Source: Agreia sp. COWG
GTDB lineage: Bacteria > Actinomycetota > Actinomycetes > Actinomycetales > Microbacteriaceae
Assembly (NCBI RefSeq): GCF_904528075.1
Contig: NZ_LR882035.1
Location: forward strand, 434,001 to 498,000
DNA length: 64,000 nt
Reading direction: 5' to 3'
The position numbers and the translations under genes are program-made. Position 1 is the stretch's first letter. Each line of letters opens with the position of its first letter. This document shows positions 15,841-24,510 of this stretch, piece by piece. The notes beneath the pieces were generated by a model that saw only the letters and a program-made list of their open reading frames with translations, searched no databases and had not been told where the DNA came from.

Positions 15841-17883
15841 ATGTCCTCTTCGCGCTCCCTGCCCTACCCCCTCGGCGTCAGCCTGACCGACGCCGGAACG
15901 AACGTCGCCGTCTACTCCGAGACCGCCGACAAGATCGAGTTCTGCCTCTTCGACGAGGAGGGCACCGAGACCCGCACCCGGCTCGGCACCCGCACGGGCC
16001 ACGTGTTCCACGCCATCGTCGAGGGTGCCGGTGTCGGCAGCCGCTACGGCATCCGGGTGCACGGCGAGTGGAACCCCGAGAAGGGGCTGCGTCACAACCC
16101 GAACAAGCTGCTGCTCGACCCGCACGCCCGCGCCATCGAGGGCGAGTACGACTGGGGCCAGGCGGTGTTCGGCCACGACATGAACAACCCCGACCAGCTC
16201 GACGAGACCGACTCGGCCTCGAGTGTTCCGAAGTGCGTCATCACCGACGACTCCTTCGACTGGTCCGCCGACGGCGGCGACACGGCCCATCGCATCCCGC
16301 TCTCCGAGAGCGTCATCTACGAGGTGCACGTGAAGGGCTTCACCAAGACGCACCCCGACGTACCAGAGCAGATCCGCGGCACCTACGCGGGCCTCGCGCA
16401 TCCGGCCGCCATCAAGCACCTCACCGACCTCGGTGTGACCGCGGTCGAGCTGCTTCCGGTGCACCATTTCGCCCAGGACAGCCACCTGCTCGAGAAGGAT
16501 CTGCGCAACTACTGGGGCTACAACAGCATCGGCTTCTTCGCGCCCCACGGCGACTACAGCTCGGCCGGCGACGGCGGCGAACAGGTCGCGGAGTTCAAGG
16601 CCATGGTGAAGGCGCTGCACGCGGCCGGTCTCGAGGTCATCCTCGACGTGGTCTACAACCACACTGCCGAGGGCAACCACATGGGCCCGACGCTCTCATT
16701 CAAGGGCATCGACAACGCCGCCTACTACCGCCTCGTGGAGGGCGACGAGGGTGCGTACTTCGACACCACCGGAACCGGCAACAGCCTGAACGTCGGGCAT
16801 CCGGCCGCCCTGGGGCTCATCATGGACTCGCTGCGCTACTGGGTCACTGAGATGCACATCGACGGCTTCCGTTTCGACCTCGCCACCACTCTCACCCGGC
16901 AGGGCGGCGACGCAGAGTTGCACAGCGCGTTCCTCACTCTCATCCAGCAAGACCCGGTGCTCGCCCCCGTGAAGATGATCGCCGAGCCGTGGGATACCGC
17001 GGGCTATCAGGTGGGCGGTTTCCCGGCCGACTGGTCGGAGTGGAACGGCAAGTTCCGCGACGATGTGCGCGACTTCTGGCAGGGCGAGAACAATGTGCTG
17101 AGCACGACGTCACAGCGCGTTCTCGGCAGCCCGGATGTCTACGAGGGCGACCGCAGATCACCCCTGTCGAGCATCAACTTCGTCACCGCGCACGACGGCT
17201 TCACGCTCGCCGACCTCACGGCGTACGACGAAAAGCACAACGAGGCCAACGGCGAGGACAACAACGACGGCGAGAGTGACAACAAATCGGCCAACGGCGG
17301 CGTCGAGGGCGACACGTCAGACGCGGCTGTGCTGGAGTACCGCAACAGGCAGCGCCGCAACTTTCTCGCCACGGTGCTGCTCTCGGCCGGAGTGCCCATG
17401 CTGCTCGGCGGCGACGAGATCGCTCGTACCCAGGGCGGAAACAACAACGCCTACTGCCAAGACAATGAGATCTCGTGGTTCGACTGGCAGAACGCAGACC
17501 GTGAGCTGTTCGACTTCACCTCGGCGCTCATCACGCTGCGCCTCGAGCACGCGTCGCTGCGCCCCGACTGGTTCCGCCAGGCGCCCGGTGTCGGCATCAA
17601 CGCGGTGGTCGTCCTGCGCAGCGACAACAAGGAGTTCTCGGACGAGGACTGGGAGAACCCCGACGCGCGCTCCATCATGTTCGTCTTCACCTCCGAGGGT
17701 GCGGATTCTTTCGCGCTCTTGATGAACTCGGCCGGCAACGGCGTCGAATTCACGCTGCCGGATGCGCCGGGCGCCGCCTGGACTCTCGCCTCGTCGAGCG
17801 ACCCCGAGCAGCAGGTGGCCGACGACGCGACCTCGCTGATCGTGCGCGATCACTCCTTCACCCTGCTGCGCTCGGCGCAGTGA
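15841..17883 (+). CDS. glgX: Glycogen debranching protein GlgX
   Basis: A 680-residue GH13 isoamylase-type enzyme that removes alpha-1,6 branches from glycogen limit dextrin. An N-terminal CBM48 ([36 protein letters not shown]) precedes the catalytic barrel with the four GH13 regions: [17 protein letters not shown] (nucleophile Asp), IAEPWD (acid/base Glu), and [14 protein letters not shown] (transition-state Asp). [22 protein letters not shown] is diagnostic for GlgX/TreX. Length is normal for the family. A TACGCT hexamer lies seven bases before the ATG, so the mRNA is probably leaderless. It stands alone, without glgA, glgB or treYZ. Confidence 0.94.
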   Translation: MSSSRSLPYPLGVSLTDAGTNVAVYSETADKIEFCLFDEEGTETRTRLGTRTGHVFHAIVEGAGVGSRYGIRVHGEWNPEKGLRHNPNKLLLDPHARAIEGEYDWGQAVFGHDMNNPDQLDETDSASSVPKCVITDDSFDWSADGGDTAHRIPLSESVIYEVHVKGFTKTHPDVPEQIRGTYAGLAHPAAIKHLTDLGVTAVELLPVHHFAQDSHLLEKDLRNYWGYNSIGFFAPHGDYSSAGDGGEQVAEFKAMVKALHAAGLEVILDVVYNHTAEGNHMGPTLSFKGIDNAAYYRLVEGDEGAYFDTTGTGNSLNVGHPAALGLIMDSLRYWVTEMHIDGFRFDLATTLTRQGGDAELHSAFLTLIQQDPVLAPVKMIAEPWDTAGYQVGGFPADWSEWNGKFRDDVRDFWQGENNVLSTTSQRVLGSPDVYEGDRRSPLSSINFVTAHDGFTLADLTAYDEKHNEANGEDNNDGESDNKSANGGVEGDTSDAAVLEYRNRQRRNFLATVLLSAGVPMLLGGDEIARTQGGNNNAYCQDNEISWFDWQNADRELFDFTSALITLRLEHASLRPDWFRQAPGVGINAVVVLRSDNKEFSDEDWENPDARSIMFVFTSEGADSFALLMNSAGNGVEFTLPDAPGAAWTLASSSDPEQQVADDATSLIVRDHSFTLLRSAQ

Positions 17884-17899
17884 CGCAGCCGCCGTCGCC

Positions 17900-17960
17900 A
17901 ATTCAGGAGGAGCTGCTTGCCGACGCCACTGTGGCGTCGGCGACGCCCTCCTCCTGAATT
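17900..17960. repeat. Nested palindrome, copy 1
   Basis: The outer arms AATTCAGGAGGAG (17900-17912) and CTCCTCCTGAATT (17948-17960) are perfectly complementary over 13 bp. An independent inner stem, CCGACGCCAC (17920-17929) with GTGGCGTCGG (17931-17940), is perfect over 10 bp around one base. A diverged copy is at 26925-26980. It sits 16 bp behind glgX and could end its transcript, but the duplication of such a specific structure suggests a REP-like element. Confidence 0.75.
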
Positions 17961-18003
17961 AGTCGCGGATCTCCGATAAACCTCTTTTCGAAAGGCTCGA
18001 ATC

Positions 18004-18378
18004 ATGCTGAAAGACCACCCCATCGACGTCGTTCTGCTCTCGAAGGACCTCGATGCCTCGCGCGAGTTCTACGAGAAGCGCCTCGGCCTCGACGTGATCG
18101 AGGCCACCGACGCAGCCATCACGTACTCCACAGGCAACACCCGGCTCAAGGTCACGGCATCGACCATCGGCTCGAAAGACGAGCAGACCAAGGCCGAGTG
18201 GCGCGTGCTCGACCTGCGCGCCGAACTCGACGAGCTGAAACACCGGGGCGTCGAGCCCGAGGAGTACGACACCGACGAGCTGAAGACCGTCGACGGCATC
18301 GCTGACCAGGGCGACACCCTCGTGGCCTATCTGCTCGACCCCGACGGCAACGCGCTGGGCATCGGCCAGCCGAAGTAG
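18004..18378 (+). CDS. VOC family protein (glyoxalase/bleomycin-resistance fold)
   Basis: A 124-residue single VOC domain: DVVLLSKDLDASREFYEKRLGLDVIE at the N-terminus (paired beta-alpha-beta-beta-beta start) and YLLDPDGNALGIGQ at the C-terminus, the signature closing strand of this fold. Metal ligands are not clear (the N-terminal His is replaced), so a catalytic or purely binding role cannot be told. GAAAGG precedes the ATG. It lies behind the nested palindrome and is convergent with the GH43 gene. Confidence 0.8.
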   Translation: MLKDHPIDVVLLSKDLDASREFYEKRLGLDVIEATDAAITYSTGNTRLKVTASTIGSKDEQTKAEWRVLDLRAELDELKHRGVEPEEYDTDELKTVDGIADQGDTLVAYLLDPDGNALGIGQPK

Positions 18379-18396
18379 CCCTCCGACTTCGCGGCG

Positions 18397-20034
18397 CTAA
18401 CTCGCGGTCACGGTCGTCGACACCGCGTGCACGGCGACGTGGCCGCCCCCGTCTCCCAGGGCGATCGGCCCTATCCAGGCGCCGACGAAGCCGCTGCCCG
18501 CCTCGGGCACGAGCCCGCTGAGATCGACGTCGACGAACGGCGCTCCGTCGATCGTGGCGACGCCTGACAGGCCATTCACCTCGAGCCCGATCGTCACGCG
18601 GCGCCGAGGCTCATGGCGGAGTCCCCGGCCGGGGTCATCGGCGCTCGTTGCGAGTTGCCGGCTCACGCCGCCGGTCGTCGACACGCAGCGGATGATTCCG
18701 GCGTCGTCGAGGCTGATCTCGACGTGTGCCCGCTCGCTGGTGCGCAGCAGCAGTCCGCCGCGCAGCCCGGTACGAGCGCCGGTGTGCACGCCGGCGTCCT
18801 CCGCCGTGTGCGCGCCGCTATGCCCAGCGGTATGCGATGCATCAGCAGCGGGAACGAGCTCGACGTCGATCGAGACCGACACGTCGCTCGCCGGTAGTCG
18901 TCGCCCGAGAAATGACTGCGGTCGCACGGTCGCCGGTTCCGCTCCGGGGCGCAGTCTTACGAGGCCGCCCTGCTCATCCAGCTCCGCGAACGTGCCCGGA
19001 TGCCGCCCCACCCCGTTCCACGCACCATCGAGGCCGGGGCCAGCGAAGTCGTCGGAGAAGTCCCGCCGCCGCGGCTGTTGCTCGGCGACCCCGGCGTCCT
19101 CGACGACGAGCTCGACCCGCCCCGATCCGGGAGCGAAGAGCGGTCGGCGCTCTTCCCAGTCGACGGGCACCAGGTGCGTCTGGCGCCCCAGCAGCCCCTC
19201 CACGCCGTCGACCGTGCGCGTCGCAAGTACCGTCGCCCACGTTCGCCCTGCCTCATCGTCGACCAGATCGGCATGCCCCACGGCGGCGAGCTCGGCCCTG
19301 CTGCCGAGGTGCCGATGCGTCAGCCGCGGATTGCCGGGGTCGCCCACATACGGCCCCGTGATGTCGTCGGCGTACGCGACGCACACCGCGTGGTCGGTGT
19401 CGGTGCCTCCCTCGGCCGCCGCGAGCATCCAGCCCCCGCCCGGTCTCTGCCGGATGTGCGGGCCTTCGGCCCACACGCTGCCTCTCAGCGCCCCGCGCCA
19501 GATGACCGTGGGCGGCGACAGCGGCTGGAACGTGGCCCTGTCGAGCTCGACGAGCGACACGTCTGTCTGGCCGGGCCACCTCGCCTCGGGGGAGAGGCCC
19601 GTCGTCGTGAGCCACACGCGCTCGCCGTCGAACGTCAGCGACGGGTCGATGCCGCCGACGCCGTCGATCCACACCACATCAGACCACGGCCCCGCCGCCT
19701 CGACCGCCGTGACCACGAAGTGGCCCGTGCGCCCTGGCCAGCCGCCGTCATCCGGGCCGACGACGGTGCAGACCACGTGAAAGAGCTCGCCGTCGTGCCG
19801 GATGGTGGGCGCGAACAGACCTCGAGACGACGCCAGCCCCGACAGGTCGAGTTGCCCTGGTCGGTCGATGACGTGCCCGATCTGCGTCCAGTCCACGAGG
19901 GTCTTCGACGCGTGCACCGGTAGACCCGGCAGATATTCGAAGCTGCTCGTCACCAGGTAGAACGTGTCGCCGACCCGGCAGATGCTCGGGTCGGGATGGC
20001 AGCCGGGCAGAACGGGGTTCAGGTAACGGCCCAC
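18397..20034 (-). CDS. Glycoside hydrolase family 43 (beta-xylosidase/arabinofuranosidase)
   Basis: A 545-residue intracellular enzyme (no signal). A five-bladed propeller catalytic domain shows NPVLPGCHPDPSI (general-base Asp), GGIDPSLTF (pKa-modulating Asp) and SVWAEGPHI (acid Glu), followed by a C-terminal beta-sandwich (DDFAGPGLDGAWNGVGRHPGTFAEL...), the two-domain layout of GH43 subfamily 11 xylosidases. A low-complexity stretch rich in His, Ala, Gly and Thr (from about HTAGHSGAHTAEDAG) is inserted in the sandwich, encoded around 18765-18845. It is transcribed after the LacI gene at 20081 (46 bp gap). Expected to release xylose or arabinose from imported oligosaccharides. Confidence 0.9.
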   Translation of the reverse strand: MGRYLNPVLPGCHPDPSICRVGDTFYLVTSSFEYLPGLPVHASKTLVDWTQIGHVIDRPGQLDLSGLASSRGLFAPTIRHDGELFHVVCTVVGPDDGGWPGRTGHFVVTAVEAAGPWSDVVWIDGVGGIDPSLTFDGERVWLTTTGLSPEARWPGQTDVSLVELDRATFQPLSPPTVIWRGALRGSVWAEGPHIRQRPGGGWMLAAAEGGTDTDHAVCVAYADDITGPYVGDPGNPRLTHRHLGSRAELAAVGHADLVDDEAGRTWATVLATRTVDGVEGLLGRQTHLVPVDWEERRPLFAPGSGRVELVVEDAGVAEQQPRRRDFSDDFAGPGLDGAWNGVGRHPGTFAELDEQGGLVRLRPGAEPATVRPQSFLGRRLPASDVSVSIDVELVPAADASHTAGHSGAHTAEDAGVHTGARTGLRGGLLLRTSERAHVEISLDDAGIIRCVSTTGGVSRQLATSADDPGRGLRHEPRRRVTIGLEVNGLSGVATIDGAPFVDVDLSGLVPEAGSGFVGAWIGPIALGDGGGHVAVHAVSTTVTAS

Positions 20035-20080
20035 GGGGTCCTTTCGTCGTGACGGCGTTGTCAGGTGAGGGAGGTCGGCG

Positions 20081-21088
20081 TCAGCCTGCCGGCACCCGCG
20101 GCGGCGCGGTGGTGGCGCGGCGTACGAGCCGCGTCGGCAGCAGAACGTGCGTCGACGAGAGAGTCTCGCCGGCGAGGAGGGCCGTCAGCATGCGCGCCGC
20201 CGTCTGCCCGATGCTCTGCATGGGCTGGTGCACGGTGGTCAGGGGCAGCTCGAGGCGCGCGGCCTCGGGAACGTCGTCGAAGCCGACGACCGAGAGGTCG
20301 CGCGGAACATCGAGGCCGAGGCCGTGGGCGACCTTGATGATCGCGATGGCCGAGAGGTCGTTGGCCGCGAACACGGCGGTGGGCCTGTTGCGCTGCATCA
20401 GCAGCTCTTGGGCGGCGACCCGCGCGGAGTCGGCCACATAGAAGCCGGCGCGCACCAGCTCGGGGTCGAAGGCGATGCCCGCGGCCGTGAGGGCCTCGCG
20501 GTAGCCGGCGTCGCGCAACCTCGCCGACTTGAGGTCTGGGCGGCCCGAGACGAAGGCGATGCGGCGGTGGCCGAGTTCGATCAGGTATGAGGTGGCCTCG
20601 AAGGCGCCGCCCCGACTGTCGGCCTCGACGGTGGGCAGATCGGCCCGGCCCGTGTGCGGGTCGACGGCCACGATGGGCACGTCGGATGCGACGTTCACCA
20701 CGGTGGGGGTCACCATGATGGCGCCGTCGATCAGTGTTCCGCTGAGACGAGAGAGGGAGCGGCGCTCCCAGCCCTCATCGTCGCCGTGGTGCGAGCCGCT
20801 GTACGCGAGCAGATCGTAGTTCGAGTCGCCGAGACCCGTGGCGACCCCCTTCAATATCTCTGCGCTGAAGGGCTCGAAGCCCGAGACCAGCACGCCGATG
20901 ACTCCGGTCTTGCGCGAGCGCATGCTGCTGGCGACGAGGCTGGACTCGTAGCCGAGGGCCGCCACGGCCGCGAGAACGCGGTCGATCGTGGTCGGCGAGA
21001 CGCCGTAGCGACCGTTCACCGCCTTCGACACCGTGGCCACGGAGACGCCCGCGGCCGCGGCCACATCGTGAATCGTCGCTCTCGCCAT
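20081..21088 (-). CDS. LacI family transcriptional regulator of the GH43/GH3 locus
   Basis: A 335-residue LacI/GalR repressor. The DNA-binding helix-turn-helix is ATIHDVAAAAGVSVATVSKAVNGRYGVSPTTIDRVLAAVAALGYES, followed by a periplasmic-binding-like effector domain (GVIGVLVSGFEPFSAEILKGV; LGHRRIAFVSGRPDLKSARLRDAGY; FAANDLSAIAIIKVAHGLGLDVPRDLSVVGFDDVPEA). TAGGAT lies six bases ahead of the ATG, so the transcript is probably leaderless. It is divergent from the ABC transporter operon and presumably represses it, itself and GH43 through the dyad at 21128-21143. By position it corresponds to BxlR of Streptomyces. Confidence 0.9.
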   Translation of the reverse strand: MARATIHDVAAAAGVSVATVSKAVNGRYGVSPTTIDRVLAAVAALGYESSLVASSMRSRKTGVIGVLVSGFEPFSAEILKGVATGLGDSNYDLLAYSGSHHGDDEGWERRSLSRLSGTLIDGAIMVTPTVVNVASDVPIVAVDPHTGRADLPTVEADSRGGAFEATSYLIELGHRRIAFVSGRPDLKSARLRDAGYREALTAAGIAFDPELVRAGFYVADSARVAAQELLMQRNRPTAVFAANDLSAIAIIKVAHGLGLDVPRDLSVVGFDDVPEAARLELPLTTVHQPMQSIGQTAARMLTALLAGETLSSTHVLLPTRLVRRATTAPPRVPAG

Positions 21089-21127
21089 GGGCCGATCCTA
21101 ATGAGAACGGGACGGTTACGAAAATGA

Positions 21128-21143
21128 TTTCGAAAACGTTTGA
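21128..21143. promoter_or_regulatory. Candidate LacI operator (GAAAACGTTTGAC type)
   Basis: TTTCGAAAACGTTTGA has two overlapping palindromes, TTTCGAAA and AAACGTTT, and a central CG typical of LacI/GalR sites. It lies in the 229-bp region between the divergent lacI gene and the sugar-binding protein gene, about 40 bp from the lacI start. Confidence 0.55.
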
Positions 21144-21317
21144 CGATTATCGCGGGGTGTTGCGACACTGATCACGCCCAGCCCCGGATCCCCTCGGATC
21201 AGGGTCTCGTGGAGCATGGCGCTCGCGAGAACCGTCGGAGCCGGCGATCAAACACCGTGCACCAACAGAGCATTCACTGACGGATGCGCCTCAACGAAGA
21301 GAGCAGGTTCGAATCAC

Positions 21318-22601
21318 ATGAGACTCACCAAATTCGTCGCCGGCTCGGCCGCGATTCTGCTGGGCGCACTCGCGCTGAGCGGATGCGCCGCCGGATCGAG
21401 CGACTCGGCCGACGGAAAGGTCACGCTGACCTTCTGGCACAACTCCACGACCGGCGACGGCAAGAAGTACTGGGAGGACACGGCGGCGGCATTCGAGAAG
21501 GCGAACCCCAACGTCACCATCGAGATCCAGGCCGTGCAGAACGAGGAGATGGACGGCAAGCTGCAGACCGCGCTCAATTCGGGCGATGCCCCCGACGTCT
21601 TCATGGCGAGGGGCGGCGGCAAGCTCGCCGACGTGGTGAAGGCAGGCCAGGCCATGGACGTCACGGCGGGTCTGACGGACGCGACCAAGACTGCCGTGGG
21701 CACGAGCCTCGACGCCTTCGCCGTCGACGGAAAGAACTACGGCGTTCCCGTAGCCGTTCTCCCTTCAGGAATGTTCTACTCGTCGGATCTCTTCACGCAG
21801 GCTGGCGTCACCAGTACCCCGAAGACCATCGAAGACCTCGAGAAGACCGATGACCAGCTCAAGGCGGCCGGCATCGACCCGATCGCCGTCGGCGCGAAAG
21901 ACGCGTGGCCCGCTGCGCACTGGTACTACAACTTCGCGCTGCGCGCCTGCTCGAAGCAGGTGCTCGACGACGCTGCGACGAGCCGCAACTTCGACGACGA
22001 GTGCTGGCTGAAGGCGGGTGAGAACCTGCAGGACTTCATCAAGACGGAGCCCTTCAACAACGGCTTCCTCACCACGGCCGCACAGCAGGGTGCAGGTTCC
22101 TCCGCCGGACTGCTCGCCAACAAGCAGGCCAGCATGGAGCTCATGGGCGCCTGGGATCCGGGAGTGATCGCCTCCCTCACCCCCGATACCAAGCCCCTGG
22201 CCGATCTCAAGTGGTTCCCGTTCCCCGAGGTGTCGGGCGGCGACGGCGAGGCCGGTGCCATGATGGGCGGCGTCGACGGCTACACCTGCTGGGTGAACGC
22301 CCCGAAACAGTGCGTCGATTTCCTGAACTTCATGGTCGAGAAGGGCAACCAGGAGGCATACGCCACCGCGTTCCAGACCGTTCCCGCATCGAAGGATGCT
22401 CAGGCCGGCGTCAGCGATCCGGCCCTGAAAGACGTGCTGAAGGCCTACAACGACGCCCCCTACGTGAGCGTCTGGCTCGACACCCTCTACGGACAGAACG
22501 TGGGCAACGCACTGAACGTGGCCGTCGTCGACATGTTCGCCGGCAAGGGTGATGCCAAGGGCATCGTCGACGCCGTGAACGCCGCGGCAGCGAAGTCCTA
22601 G
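21318..22601 (+). CDS. Sugar ABC transporter substrate-binding lipoprotein
   Basis: A 427-residue family 1 extracellular binding protein with lipobox LSGC (MRLTKFVAGSAAILLGALALSGC) and the opening LTFWHNSTTGDGKKYWEDTAAAFEKANPNVTIEIQAVQNEEM. It is followed by two permeases and a GH3 enzyme, the gene order of the Streptomyces bxlE-F-G-A xylobiose cluster, so xylo-oligosaccharides are the likely ligand; other beta-glycosides cannot be excluded. The ATG at 21318 was chosen as the start of the signal peptide; the longer open frame starts in non-coding sequence. No ATPase gene is present, again implying a shared ATPase. Confidence 0.9.
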   Translation: MRLTKFVAGSAAILLGALALSGCAAGSSDSADGKVTLTFWHNSTTGDGKKYWEDTAAAFEKANPNVTIEIQAVQNEEMDGKLQTALNSGDAPDVFMARGGGKLADVVKAGQAMDVTAGLTDATKTAVGTSLDAFAVDGKNYGVPVAVLPSGMFYSSDLFTQAGVTSTPKTIEDLEKTDDQLKAAGIDPIAVGAKDAWPAAHWYYNFALRACSKQVLDDAATSRNFDDECWLKAGENLQDFIKTEPFNNGFLTTAAQQGAGSSAGLLANKQASMELMGAWDPGVIASLTPDTKPLADLKWFPFPEVSGGDGEAGAMMGGVDGYTCWVNAPKQCVDFLNFMVEKGNQEAYATAFQTVPASKDAQAGVSDPALKDVLKAYNDAPYVSVWLDTLYGQNVGNALNVAVVDMFAGKGDAKGIVDAVNAAAAKS

Positions 22602-22612
22602 GAGAATCCCGG

Positions 22613-23629
22613 ATGGCTGTCCTGCGCGAAGAAACGCACACCAGTGACACCGCGCGGGGCAGCCAGAGCCCGGCCGTGGGAATCGCTTCGGCGCTTCCTG
22701 CGGCGGGGCCGCGCCCGCGCGCGCGATCCCCCTGGCCTCAACGCGGCGAACTGCTGCTCCTGATCGGCCCGGCTCTGTTGGTCTTCGTGGCCTTCGTCAT
22801 CCTGCCCGTCGCGCTGGCCGCCTACTACGGCTTCTTCAGCTGGTCGGGCTACGGCGCGGCCACCGACTTCGTGGGTCTGCGCAACTACATCACCATCCTC
22901 ACCGACCCGGCCTTCATGGAGGCACTGAGTCACAACGCATTCATCGTGGTGATGTCGCTCGTGCTGCAGGGCCCTCTCGCCCTCGGCATCGCGCTGCTGC
23001 TGAATCGCAAGCTGCGCTTCCAATCACTCATCCGCGTGCTGATCTTCGTGCCGTATGTCATCTCCGAGGTCGTCGTCGGCCTCGGCTGGAGCCTGATGCT
23101 CCAGTCCAACGGGGCGCTGAACGGCCTGCTCGAGAAGGTCGGCCTCGGCAATCTCACCGCGGACTGGATCAGCGATCCGAGCGTCGCCATCTGGACGCTG
23201 CTGGTGATCATCACGTGGAAGTACGTGGGCTTCGCGGTCATCCTCTTTCTCGCCGGCCTGCAGGGCATCCCCGACGAGATCACCGAGGCCGCGCGCATCG
23301 ACGGCGCCAGCTACTGGCAGGTGCAGCGCTACATCGTCCTTCCCCTCATGGGACCGACCGTGCGCATCTGGGCGTTCCTGTCGATCATCGGCTCGCTGCA
23401 GCTGTTCGACCTCGTCTGGATCATCTGGGGCCAATATGTGGCCGGCACCGCGGGCACCTCGACCATGGCGACCTACATGGTGGCGAACGGCCGCAACGCC
23501 GGCAGCTACGGCTACGGAAACGCCGTCGCGGTCGTCATCTTCCTCATCTCACTCGTCGTCGCGCTGCTCTACCAGCGCTTCGTCCTGCGCCGCGACACCG
23601 CGGTCGCCACAACCGGAGGCGCACACTGA
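22613..23629 (+). CDS. Sugar ABC transporter permease (MalF-type)
   Basis: A 338-residue CUT1 permease with six helices and EAA loop EAARIDGASYWQVQRYIVLPLMGP. The Pro/Arg-rich N-terminal tail (residues 1-45) is cytoplasmic. AGGAG sits eight bases before the ATG, and the gene is 11 bases after the binding-protein gene. Its TGA overlaps the ATG of the next permease. Confidence 0.92.
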   Translation: MAVLREETHTSDTARGSQSPAVGIASALPAAGPRPRARSPWPQRGELLLLIGPALLVFVAFVILPVALAAYYGFFSWSGYGAATDFVGLRNYITILTDPAFMEALSHNAFIVVMSLVLQGPLALGIALLLNRKLRFQSLIRVLIFVPYVISEVVVGLGWSLMLQSNGALNGLLEKVGLGNLTADWISDPSVAIWTLLVIITWKYVGFAVILFLAGLQGIPDEITEAARIDGASYWQVQRYIVLPLMGPTVRIWAFLSIIGSLQLFDLVWIIWGQYVAGTAGTSTMATYMVANGRNAGSYGYGNAVAVVIFLISLVVALLYQRFVLRRDTAVATTGGAH

Positions 23630-24510
23630 TGGCCATCGCCGCACCCACCGCACCCGTCGCATCCCGAGCCCGCCGGCGGCGCAGCTCGGAGCAGACCAGG
23701 CGTTCCAGCCTGATCTCCTACCTCGTGGCCCTCGTCTTGATCGGACTGATGCTGGCGCCCGTGGCCTACATCATCCTGGGCGGCTTCCGCACGAACTCCG
23801 AGATCACGGTCGACCCGTCCGGATTCCCGGTGGCCTGGGCCTGGTCGAACTTCACCAGCGTGCTCGCCAGCGGCTCGTTCTGGACCCAGGTGCTCAACTC
23901 CCTGATCGCCGCTGTCAGCACCACGGTGTTCGTCGTCATCTTGGGACTCATGGCCGCCTACGGACTCTCGCGCTACGCGTTCAGGGGCAGGGGAGCGGTG
24001 TACGCACTGTTCACCGCGGGCCTCATGTTTCCGCTCACCGTGGCCATCACGCCGCTCTACATCCTGGTGCGCAACCTCGGCCTCACGAATTCCCTCGCGG
24101 GCGTCGTCATTCCGCAGATCGCGTTCGCCCTGCCGCTGACCATCATCGTGCTGGTGCCGTTCCTCGCGGCCATCCCGAACGAGCTGCAGGAGGCCGCCGC
24201 GATCGACGGTCTCGGCCGGCTCGGCTTCTTCTGGCGCATGGTGCTGCGATTGTCGCTGCCCGGCGTGATCACCGTGGGCATCCTCGCCTTCATCGCGAGC
24301 TGGAACGCTTATCTGCTGCCGCTGTTCATTCTCAACGGCGAGGCCTCGTACACGCTGCCGCTCGGCACGCAGGCGTTCGCCTCGCAGTACGCCGTCGACA
24401 CGGCCAAGGTGCTGGCCTTCACCTCGCTCAGCATGATTCCTGCGCTGATCTTCTTCAGCCTGTTCGAGCGACGCATCGTCGGCGGCCTCACCGGCGCCGT
24501 GAAGGGATGA
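23629..24510 (+). CDS. Sugar ABC transporter permease (MalG-type)
   Basis: A 293-residue second permease starting on the A of the preceding TGA (TGATG). After the basic tail RARRRRSSEQTRR come six helices, the EAA loop EAAAIDGLGRLGFFWRMVLRLSLPG and the standard end GGLTGAVKG. It overlaps the GH3 start by four bases (ATGA), so all four genes of this operon are translationally coupled or nearly so. Confidence 0.92.
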   Translation: MAIAAPTAPVASRARRRRSSEQTRRSSLISYLVALVLIGLMLAPVAYIILGGFRTNSEITVDPSGFPVAWAWSNFTSVLASGSFWTQVLNSLIAAVSTTVFVVILGLMAAYGLSRYAFRGRGAVYALFTAGLMFPLTVAITPLYILVRNLGLTNSLAGVVIPQIAFALPLTIIVLVPFLAAIPNELQEAAAIDGLGRLGFFWRMVLRLSLPGVITVGILAFIASWNAYLLPLFILNGEASYTLPLGTQAFASQYAVDTAKVLAFTSLSMIPALIFFSLFERRIVGGLTGAVKG

